This document shows positions 1 through 11,200 of a stretch of DNA of 64,000 bases, one piece after another. Below the pieces are notes generated by a model. It saw only the letters and a list, made by a program, of their open reading frames with translations, was not told the origin of the DNA and did not search any database. This DNA is from Eudorina sp. 2006-703-Eu-15 (Eukaryota > Chlorophyta > Chlorophyceae > Chlamydomonadales > Volvocaceae). The stretch covers positions 1,947,328 through 2,011,327 of the forward strand of contig BDSI01000002.1 in the NCBI GenBank assembly GCA_003117195.1. Direction: 5' to 3'. Within the stretch, counting starts at the first letter, position 1, and every line of letters begins with the position of its first letter. The position numbers were made by a program, and so were the translations under genes.

Positions 1-2279
1 CTGTGGGTGGAGAGCCACAGGCACAGGGAGTTCGCAGGTACCGTATGCTGGAGGCTAGGCGCACCCGCTGGGTCTCGCGTCCTCTGCTTGTGCTCGTGTG
101 GGTGCGGCCGCTCTCTGTGCCTGGGTGCTCACAGCCGGGTCGGCGCACACGGCATCAAAGATCCACTTTCTAAGGTTCGAGTTCAGGCGTCCGTGGACCC
201 ACAGGAGAGAGAATCCGCTGGGGATTCCCCGACATAAGCGCATTCTTATGAAGCAGGCCGAAAGCCCTTTCGATCCAGTCAAAGGCGCACTCAGCGCCCA
301 CAGACGACGTTGCGGTCTCCCTCTGCGTCGGGGTGGGTGGTGTGACTGTGGATGCGGGTCGGGGCTGCGGGACGAGGACACGGGGTCAAGGTGTATTTGT
401 GCGTGTGCGTTTGAAGGACGGGACGATGGCAGGCGAGGCCTTGTTTGCACAGAGCGCGGCGAGCAACGACGTCAGCGGTCTGGTTCGTTCTCCCATTGGG
501 TTGCGTCCGGCGGGGGCGCGGCCTGGCCGAGCACATGTAAGGCGGCGCGTCTGTGCTTTTGTGCTTACGGCATCACTAGGCTTCCCGGAGAGTACCCTCT
601 TGGAGTACGGCATCGAGCGACGTCATTCCGGGGGGCAACTCCAGATACACGACATCGGCCGGCCGGCCGGCCGACTCATTCCGGCCGGCCCTCGTATGAA
701 CCTCGGAAACATGTGGCCACACGGACTCGCGGGCGCGCAGATCCGGCAGGGTCCCTGCCGGATGCGGCGTGCTGGTCTGCACCGGTGTGCGAGCAGCCGT
801 GCTGCAAGTGCCGATCGATCATCCCCGCGCACCGCGAGTGAGCGTCGCGCCTTGCTATGAGTCCCAAGCGACAGGAGTGACGGTGTGGAACCCACGGGCG
901 GGTGGGTGGGGAAACGATGGCACCGAGCTCGCGCCCTGCGACCTATGAGAGGTCGTCCTCCCATCGTCGGCATCTGAGTGGAGCAGCGGAGTAGAACTGC
1001 ACGGCAAGGTTCCTCACGCTCACGACCCAGCTGCTGTGTTGGGTGGGACCAGCGAGGCACGGCTTGGTCCGAAGGGTCGGACGGATGGCATGCTGGCCAC
1101 TCAGCCCAACAACCCGTCCCGGGGTGCCGGCAGGCTGCCATCCCCGCCGGCCCGTTACGAAAGCCACTTCTGTATGCCATGGCGCAGGCAACATGTCCTT
1201 GTCGTCGAGGAATGTTACCCTGGCGAGAGCACGTCCGGGTTAATGGCCAAACGAAAGTCAGCACGTGGCACGGGAACGCGCCATGGAGCCCGTGCAGCCT
1301 GATACAGTCGCCGGGAAGCCGCGCGCCGCCGGTCCAGACTGCAGAACCACCAAACTGACATAAGCCAGCCTTCGGCCATGACACTCTCCGTGCCGTGGTT
1401 CGGGTCCGGTGCCAAGGGACGCTGGGTGAGGCACGCCAAGGTCGTCGGCCAGGTTTTCCGCAGCCCACGCTTTCTATCCTGAACAAATCTGATGGATGTC
1501 ACCAAAAACACTGGAAGCTTGCCGCGGGGTTCTAGGTTTTGTGTTTAGCGATATCCCTGGTAGAACCCGTACAGTACATTACCTACATATACGAACCCGT
1601 CCGCGGAGCGTCGGACACCTGCCAGCACGCTTTACGATGGCCCGCAGCGGGCGCTCTCATCTCTCAATTCTTTCTTATGTTGTAGCCCAGACACAGACCT
1701 TACTGAGCCAAGGTTCTGACCCAGCAGAGTTTTTTCGGGAAAACATATGACAAGTGCAGCAACACAATCCTTCGCTTACCCAAGAATGGGAGGGACTAGC
1801 TCGCTGAAGGGCGGTTACGTTCTAGATAACGCAGAATCCATTCCGCTGGAAAGTGACCGCTCTGCAAAACATCATAGGATAATCACGCGCTTTTCTTATC
1901 TGCACGATAACCCAAGCTGTCGAAGCAACACGGCGCCCAAAAGTATCTTGGTTGTCACAAGATGATTGGACAAAATGAGAAATCTCAGCAGTATTCAAAT
2001 GCCCAGCATGCCAATGACAAATCGGGATTTGTATATCAGTCGCAGAAAGGACGCATTTGGTTTATTGTTACGGAAGGCGGTACAAATCTGCGCAATTCTG
2101 GACATCAGCCATCGACGTTCAAGGCCAAGAACATGATTGCTTGTTTGCAAACATGCAAGGGTCCGATGTATTTGCTTGGGCCTGCATGTCTTTGAGCCGT
2201 CCTCTAACGAGGCGCACGCGGTTCGCTGGTGTTATGTGATAACGCAATGGCTATATTTAGTTAACAAATTTGTACTGAA
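1..2279. other. Upstream intergenic region, no supported gene
   Basis: Bases 1-1490 are very GC-rich with overlapping open frames on both strands, none with recognisable protein character. A (ggcc)n-like palindromic run lies near 657-680. From about 1490 to 2279 the GC content falls, which suits a promoter and 5' UTR for the kinase gene starting at 2280. Three short forward frames (1496-1750, 1747-1965, 1962-2195) overlap each other by ATGA; I do not recognise any of them. Confidence 0.4.
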
Positions 2280-5200
2280 ATGAGCTATGATGCCCAACGA
2301 TTGATGTTGGGCGGGTTACGTCGGCTCGTTTTGACGGTGTTAGTGACGGCACTGTTTTGGGGGCTCGCCTATCCCCAGACGACATTAGAAGATGGGCTAT
2401 GGAAGCAGCTGCAAGCACAGAAGGCTACCGTAGCTGTCGGGTCTACGGCTTGGAGATGGTTCGGCAACTTGACAGCAGTTCTGAACTCCAGCGTCATAAT
2501 TTCTGGCCCTGGCTCTATATTTGTGCAAACGGCCAGTACCGTAGTCAGCAGCTCGGGTGGAAAGGCTTCGCTTGAACTTCGTGAGGTCACGCTCTTTTAC
2601 AGCAACGGCGTGTTCAGCTCTACCGGTGCAACGTTCTCTGGATCAAGATCCACTCCTTTCCCTGCGTTCAACACGAGCGCGCTGAATCTCACTCTTTCGA
2701 ACGTCACTGTCATCGCACCAGTCGGCGCCTGGGCGACTATCTTCAGCTTCTGGTCTGCGAGTGCGCTGCAGTCCGCTCTTCAGCCTCCAGGGCCCCTGGG
2801 TACTGTAAGTTATGCTCGTTACGGACGAACACCGGTGGGCCTCTCACCCCCCTTTGCCCTCCGGCTGGGTACCGAATGGTCTGGTCAATGAACACACAAA
2901 CCTACCTGTGTTAGTATTCAACGTACACCTTGGACCTCAACAACCATCTCCCCTGCCTCACCCCATTCAACCCCACTCCACACTCTTGACACCCGACCAG
3001 CCCGCCCTTGCCCTCGACCTCCCCACTTACCACCCCCTCCTCACCACCTCCGCAGCGGCCCCAGCGGCTGGTGTCGTACACCTCCCCTGACGGCACAATC
3101 ACCTTGTCGAATGTGCTGCTGCTGCCGGCCAACGCCAGCACGGAGTGTTTCACCGGCGGGGTGCCTGTGGGCACCTCCGCGGAGATGAGCGCGGCCATGC
3201 GACGGGGCGATGTCTCATCCGTCTTCGTGTATCAGGTGAGAGCTGGGAGCTCTCCCTCCCGGGGGTGAAACTGTAAAAATCAAACCCAGAAACGAACCCG
3301 GGGGCCGCTGGAGGTAAGCCGGGTTTTGCAGCACGCGGGGCGCGCAGGGGAGCGGGCCACGGGGGATGGATCGGATGTGCAGAACCGGAGGGTCAAAACG
3401 AAAAGCAAGCCCAGAACTAACCCAGAGGGTAGGCCGTAGGAGGGCTGTTGGCCGGTCTCCGACAAGGTGTGCGCGCGTACGTGCACGGAATGACGGAGGG
3501 CCTGGTCGGACCCGACAGACACCGGTCCCGTCGTACCCGTCACCGCACAGCATGGATGGATGGAACAGCGCCCCACTGGGTCGGACCCATCGGGGGCAGC
3601 ATGGGTCGTAGAGCAGCAGCCCGTTGTCGGGGTGACGTAAAGGAGCAGGAGCCAGGGTAGGGGAGCGGCCTCGACCCAGCTGATCCGCGGAGGAGACGCC
3701 CTGAGGCGCCCTGGACCGCAGCACAGCAGGAAGGGGTGGCCCGTGGGGCGGCCGGGGCAGGCGTGCGGCAGCGGGTCAGCCCCAGCGGGTCAGCCCCAGC
3801 GGGTCAGCCCCAGCGGGTCAGCCCCAGCGCAGCGGATGGGCGGCCGCGCATGCTGGAGGCCCTGGGGCGCACAGAGTCTGATTAAGGCACCGCAGCGCCT
3901 CTGCAGTGCCGCGCTTACAGCGGGACTGGAAAGCGAATAGGGTGGAGCCTGATGCTGCGCGTGAGGGAGAAGGCGGTTGGTTACCGGTACGGGCGCGGCA
4001 ATCCAGAGATCGCTGAGATGTGCCCGTGGGGTGAATGTAGCGAAGAGGGGGGAGGTGGGCGAGCATGAGGAGGCAGGGGGGGCGAAAGTTGAAGGGAGAG
4101 GTGGCCGTGCGCTGGGGCTTCGTCGGCGGGTACGGGCGCCGGGGCGGCATGCGCTGCATTTGAGACCAGGCGGTGGGGTGGGGCGGCGGTGCCACAGCGG
4201 GTTCGTAGGCATGCGAGGTACTGCTAGGGAGGGCGGCGCGCCGACTGCGGGGGAGGGCTGCTTGCGCTGCCTGCGCCGTTCTGTGGGGCCCGGGCAGCTA
4301 GGGGATCGTGCACCGGTCGTGCAGTTGGCGGGCCCATGGGTCGTTGAGTGACCCACGGGTCTCCGAAAGCCTCCAGCAGAGCCTGTGCATCCGGATTGCA
4401 ACCGCGCGGCCACTTTGCATGGATCCTCCTCCCGCACTAGACCCTCCTCCCGCATTAGACCCTCCTCCCGAATTGGATCCTCCTTCCGAATTAAAGGAAG
4501 GACCCGGATGTGGCCGGGCCGAGGTGCACACGAGGGGCGACGCACCACCGGGCGCGCCCTTCAGTTTTTTTGGTGTTTGTGAGGGCAAGGAGGCATTACT
4601 GGCGGCGCCGGGGGTTGGTGAACCGTGTGGGGCTCGTTTGTCGATGCGTGGCCGTAGCGCTGGAGACGTCGAGCGGCGTGTCTGGCGCGGGGCCGGGGGG
4701 CGAGGACACCGCCCCGGGGCGGTCGCTGTCTTTTTGGACATGAGGTGGACACCGCGCTGTGCTGCGCCTGCGGACGAGGGTTATAGCACCGATGTTGGGA
4801 AGACTGCTCTTGTGTTTCACGAATGCGCACCGACGGATGCTGCTCAATCCTTGGCTCAGCACCGCTACACGTGCAAAGATCCCAACCCGAGTGAATTGGG
4901 GCCCTGTTTCCTTCTCAACCCATTACCCCGAAGCCGCCCGCCCAACTTGCCCACGCGCCCGCCCCCCCCCCATACCCCCCCCCTCACGTCCACCTACCCA
5001 TTCACCTTATTGATCACAGAATGTCCAGCTGTTCCCGTACGACTTTAACTACAGCAGCCCCGTGAACCTCACCGGCAACCGCTCCCTGGAGCTGTACGGC
5101 TGCCCGGGTACGGTGGTCGACTCGAACTACAACTGGACGCGCTTCGGCATCCAGACCTCCTACGGCGCCTCCGTCGCCCTGCGCGGCCTCACCTTCAGCA

Positions 5201-8200
5201 ACACGCCGCTTGTCAACCAGCTCTTCTGGCCGCGCTTCCTCGCGCCGCTGCTGGGCCTGCTCTACGTGGGCGTGGGCGGCGGCGGCAGCCTCTCCAACGT
5301 CTCCATTATCAGCCCCGACGGCGACGACGTCCAGAAGTACCTGGCCGCCTTCGCCGACAGCGCCGCCCTCCCCGCCGCCGCGAAACCCAACTTCACCTCC
5401 TCCGCGCCCAACCTGGCGCAAATCGCCGCCTGGGACTTGACCGGCGCCGACGCCTGGGGCGGTCTGTCGCCCGGCGTGTCGGCCGCCGACGCCGCCGCCA
5501 GCTTCTGGCGGCTCCGCGACGTGCAGGTGCAGACCCGGCCGCCGGGCCTCTGCCTGTCGTCCAGCGGCATCCAGGGCGTGTCTGTGGACACGGGCCTCAA
5601 GTTCCGGCAGCTGATATCGGATCCGAATATCCCCGCCATCCGGGTCACCAACGACTTGAAGGTCATCGCCAGCGAGTGGCCGCCGGAGGCGTCCGGCCCC
5701 GACGGCGGCCAGATCTTCGTGTACGCGAACGCGACCAAGGAGGTATACGCGTGCCACCCGGTGCCGGGGCAGCGCTACACCATTGACTGGGGGAACATCG
5801 GGCAGGTGGGTGCGGGGTGCGGGGAGGGAGGTGAGAACGAGACACAAGCACGAGAAGGGGAGTTGGGGCGGGGTGGGGTGGGGTGGGGTGGGGTGGGGTG
5901 GAGGAGCGGGGCATGTCTATGTTTTAAGTCCATGGCATTGCGCACATCGCAGTTATTCATGTGGTGTATGTCCGGCGCATCCCCGATTCGGCTTCCTCCA
6001 AACACCACCCCCCTGGTACTGCGCCGCATCCCGATTGGACCTTTGGTCTGGCAGCAGCAGCGAAGCTCCAATGTGGTCTACCAAGTCCCTACGTTCCCGG
6101 CCCGGCCCCCCAACCGCCCCAACCACGCCAACCGCCCCGCGTGTGCGCATGGCTTTCTTCGAAGGGGTCGCATTTCGTGTAATAGGATGTATTACAGGGT
6201 ACGGCGTTCCTTCTGGACTTTGTGTTTCGTGTTTTTCATTCGTTAACCTTGTCCCCACATCCCCACAAGCACCCCGCTGTGCTGCGCGCCCCGCGGGTCC
6301 TTCCTCACTCCCAGGAAGCTCCTCACATCGATTTGTCTACCAAGTCCCTCCCTCTCTCCAGGATCCCGTCTCTGTCTCTGTCTCTGTCCCTCGGCGCTGC
6401 CACAGGTGATCTTTGTGTTCGGCACGCTGCGGTTCCAGGGCAGCCTGCTCATGACCCACCCTCGGCCCTCCCCCCGCCGCTCCTGGATGTACCTCCTTAT
6501 CGGGGCGCTGTCGGTGGAGACCGACGGGGTCATCCAGTTCGATGTGGGTGCCGCTGGGCGGGGGCGGGGCGGGGGCGGGGATGGATGAGGAAAAGAAAAA
6601 GAAAACCAAAAAGGGTCGGGGTCGGGGTCGGGGCGGACGCCGGGGAGGACCTGCGAAAGTGGTAGGGACGCCGATGAAAGCTGTGGATGGGTCAAGGGGG
6701 GCGGGGCGGCTCATTGATGTACCCAGGGATATGGGATGGGGTGACACGTGGGTGGCCGCGTCGCTCCTGCCGATACCCGTTCTGGTTCCGGAGCAGAACT
6801 GAGATCCTCAAGTCTGATCCTGGTTCCCACTGGCGCCCACGGCGGCTCCCCCTTCCGCGCCACACCAAACCACACAACGCCCCCCCATCCCCCTCCACCC
6901 GCGGCGCGAGGTATCGCCATCTTCCCACCCCCGCTGCATCCCCTCCCCACGCCCCCTTCCCCCGTTCATTCTGGGCTTGCTTTGGGGCGCCTTTCCCCCG
7001 CCCCCCGGCCCCTCCCCCCTGGCAGCAGCGCAGTTTGAATATGTCTACCAATTTCCTATACCCTCCCGCCCCCGCCCCCCGGGGCCCCCGCCCCCCTTCC
7101 GTGCAGGGTCTGGAGATCCGGGGCAACGTCTCCTCGCCCTTCACCAACGCCGCCGACCCCTTCTGGAGCTACCAGAGCACCTGCGGCCCCTACTGCGGCG
7201 GCTTCATCCCGCACCCGGGTGCCTACATCAACGTGTCCTTCTACGACGCCTTCATCTTCCAGTACCGCTTCTACAAGACCGAGTGGGTGGCCGTCTCGCA
7301 GGGCCGCAACATCACGGGGACCGGCTTCTGGGGCTACACGGACTTGTCGCTGACGTGGCGGCCCGACAACGTCAGCGTCCTGCCGTCGCCGCCGGGGTCG
7401 TCGCGCAAGGGCGTGCCGACGGCGGCCATTGCGGTGCCCGTGGCGGTGGGCGGTTTCCTGCTGATTGCATGTGGGTGACCTCGGGCCGGGAGGGGGGGTG
7501 GGGTGTTGCAGGGACGGGGCCGTGGGAGGAGGGAGGATGTGGCGGCCGCCGGTTTCGGTGTCTTGAAGGATGGGCAATGAGGGAGGAGTGGTGGCCGCCG
7601 GCGGCGCTGTCTTGAAGGACGCTTAAGGGCGGACGCGTAGCCACCGCGGCTAAACACACATTTCCCGACCATGGACCTGGCGTCCCGGGACCTCCTGCGG
7701 TGTGTCGAGTCACCCTCGGCGTCCTCAGTGCCCGCATGCCGCCTCTGCCTTCTACCACCAATCAGGACGTCTCCGAAGCACCTCCGAAACCAAACGTCGC
7801 ACCCTGCAGGCATCTTTGGGGTAATCTTCTGGCGGCGCCGCCGCGCCGCCGCCGGCGCGCAGGGCCCGCACGGCGGCGCGTCACTGGACAAGAGCTACGG
7901 GTCGTACGGCGGCGGTGGCGGTGGCGGTGGCAGCGGCGGTGGCAGCGGCGACGGGCAGGGCTCCCACTCCCAGCAGCCCAGCAAGAACACCACGCCGCCG
8001 CAGGGCTCCTCGGTGAATGCGATGCCCAACACCGCCACCGTGCTCAACTCGACCATCTTCAGCCAGACCACGTCGCTGGTGTCCGGGACCGCACCCACGG
8101 AAGGCAAGGGGCGTGCGCGTGTGTGTGTGTATGTGTGTGTGTGTGTTTGTGTTTAACAAGAAGCCCACCCATAACCGCCCAGGTCGGATACTTACCAAAA

Positions 8201-11200
8201 CCTGCGATTTACTTACCATTTGACAATATTAGACAAACATGCCATGCGAGCAAGACGACCGCGCCACCACCAGGGCGCAGCGCAAGCACGGGCGTAGTAA
8301 CAGTGCACTATGGAAAACGGACGGACGGAACGGAAATATTACCTTTATATGCAGGGTAGAATGACGAATGCGGGCGTGTGTGTGTGTGTGTGTGTTAGCA
8401 AGGAGAAAAGCTGTGTGTGTGTGTTTGTGAATCGTTACATATCTGCCGGGCCGACACTGGCCGGGGGCGCTAACCCGCCCCATACGGGAGACCGCCGAAG
8501 CACTTTCCCCCGGATACGGGGGAAAGGGGCGTAAGGGGCCTCTGTCCCCTCGCTCTCAACCAAGGGCGCGTGCCCGATCCCCGAGGATCGGTGACCGCTG
8601 TGCCCCCTCAAGGGAGTGGGCGAAGGCCCATCCCGGGCGGTGTGTGTGTTAAAAAGAAGCCGGCCCGACCCAAACCAACCTCCAATATACTTACCATATC
8701 AGCCTGCGTATTGGAAAACATGAAAACAGCAACAAGGCAGCCGCGCCACCACCGACAAGAGTTGCAGAACAAAACAAGACCCGGCAGGAAACGGGCAACC
8801 CAGCAGTACCCGAACCGAATTGATATTAATGATACCGAACTATTGAAAACGTGAAGACGTAGACGCCGGCGACCACGAAGCAGCCAGATGGGGATAACAA
8901 GGGCATGGGAAAGGAAACAGACGTTCTCAGGCAGGCAGGGGGTGTGTGGTTATAGCGGAACCCGCCCGACCCAAATCAATTACCAATGTACTCACCAGAG
9001 TAACCTGCAAATGAAGGACATTCAAACAGCAACGGAACAGGGCAGCCGCGCCACCACCGGTAACCCAGCATGCAAACAAAAACCAAGAGGTAGGTCACCC
9101 AAGCAATACGGTGCCCGAACCGCATTGTACCGAACCTGGAAGTGAGGATGTCGTGTCTGTGAGTTTGTCAGTGGCAAGACACAAGACAGGACGCCGAGGG
9201 GCCGGCTTCAACGCCCCGTTCCCACAACTGTCCGCCACGGCGGCCTCCTGTCACCCGAAAACGTTCAGACCAGAAGGAAAGACGGTTGGTGCCTGTTGCG
9301 CGACTGCTGCTGATGATGATGATGATGGGGCGTGTCACATACCCTTCCGCTACTTACCCCCCTCCCCCCATCCTCGCCGCCCCGACATTACCGCCAACCT
9401 CTCCCTGCACTCTCCGCAGCCCGCATCGAGAACATGAAGCGCGCCATCACCGCCCAGAACGTCCTGATGGGCAGCCACCGCAACGAGCAGATCACGCTGA
9501 CGGAGCTGCTAGGGGAGGGCACCTTTGGCAAGGTGTACAAAGGTGGGACTGGGTGTACAAAGGTGTACGAAGGTGGGACTGGGGACGGGTGGGCAGTCCG
9601 GTTCTTCCAGGGGGTAAGGGGCCGGGGCACCACTCCTTCCCTCGGGACTCAGCGGGAGGGCCCCGAACGCGTGTTTTCTTTGTTCGGGCGCCCGTTGTTT
9701 TCCACCGCTCGATTCGCAGGTGTAGCAGTAACGAACGCGCTGCCTTTTCTCTCGCTGGCTTTTGTCCCCGCGCACATCCGCCCCCACATCCCGAACCCGC
9801 CCCCGCCGCCGCCCGCCCCTCCTTCCGCCCGCCAATCCCGCCTCAACCCCCCGCCATTCCCCCACTGGACTGTTTCTTTCCCACCCACCCGGGTGGCACA
9901 GGTACCTGGCGGGGCACCACCGTGGCCGTGAAGACCATGGTGCTGCCCACCAACATGAGCGGCAAGGAGAAGCGCGAGAAGATGGCGGTGATGGAGACGG
10001 CCATCAGCTCCTCCCTGTCGCACCCAAACATCGTGCAGGTGTGTGTGTATGTGTGTGTGCGTGTGTGCGTGTGCGTGTGCGTGTCTTTCTCGGGCAGGCG
10101 GAGCAGGGGTTCGTGACATGCAGGGGGCATAGCTAAGCCCTGGAAATGCCCCTATGTTACATATCTGGCCGGGCCTGACGTGCGTGTGTATTGTTACATA
10201 TCTCGCTGGGCCTGTGTGCTTCGAAATGAAACCCGCCCGCCCGCCCGAACCCGCCGCCTGTGTGTGTGTTGCTCAAGCAGGCAGAGCAGGAGTGCGTGAC
10301 ATGCACAGGCGGACTAGCGCCCGAAAGTTGCCCGTATGCATATAAAATGTACCCATTGCCCGACCCATACAAAAAATAAAGGCTGCTGTGTCGGAAGAAC
10401 GCTGTTACGTTGGCGCGCTCTTGGCGCGCTTTCGTCTACCAGCTGGTGCGGGTCGGCTGCCTTGGCCACACGGACTCACACCACAATACTGTGCGTGCGC
10501 CTGTGTGCGTGTGTGTGTGTGTGTGTCTTCAAGTACCCAGCTGGCGATCCCCGCCCCCTCCCCCCCGACCCCGCCGCAGACGTACACATATGCCGTAATA
10601 CCCGTGAAGGGCGACGGCAACCAGCTCGATGCCAAATTAGCCCCGGGGTAAGTCGAGCCAGTGCGTTGGCGGGCAGGGACGGCCCGGGGGCATGTCTAGG
10701 GTTTGACGTGGGGGCAGTCAAGGGGTCCCACCGCATCTGTTGGGGGCTTGCCTGCACGTAGCGCACTTCTTTCCGCGGGCTGTCCGATACCTCGTCGCGG
10801 CCACTCCCTCGGCCTTCCCCCTGGACCCATCCAGCGCAGCTTCTACGTACAGTCCACCGAAGTCCCCTCGCCCGCATCCCTTTTCCCCCCTCTGCCCTCC
10901 CTCCCAACGCAGTTTCAAAACGTCTACCAATGTCCTGTACCCCTCCTCCCGCTCTCTGTCTTTATTTTCCCACAACCCTTCCCCCGCAACGCGCCCTTGC
11001 TAATGTGGCAGGGCGAGCGTGACCGTTGACAGCACCAGCCCCCTGGAGGCCCTGTCCACCCAGGACTCCCAGAACGTCCACAGCTGGGAGGTCCGACTGG
11101 TGCTCGAGTACTGCGACCGCGGCTCACTGCGGGACGTCCTCAACGAAGCCCTCTACGCCATAGCGAGAGCCAAGGCGGCCGCCGCGCCCGACGATGCCGA

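Noticed and set aside
98..841. 247-codon open frame, plus strand
   Set aside because: No recognisable features, competing frames on both strands and no downstream exon support.
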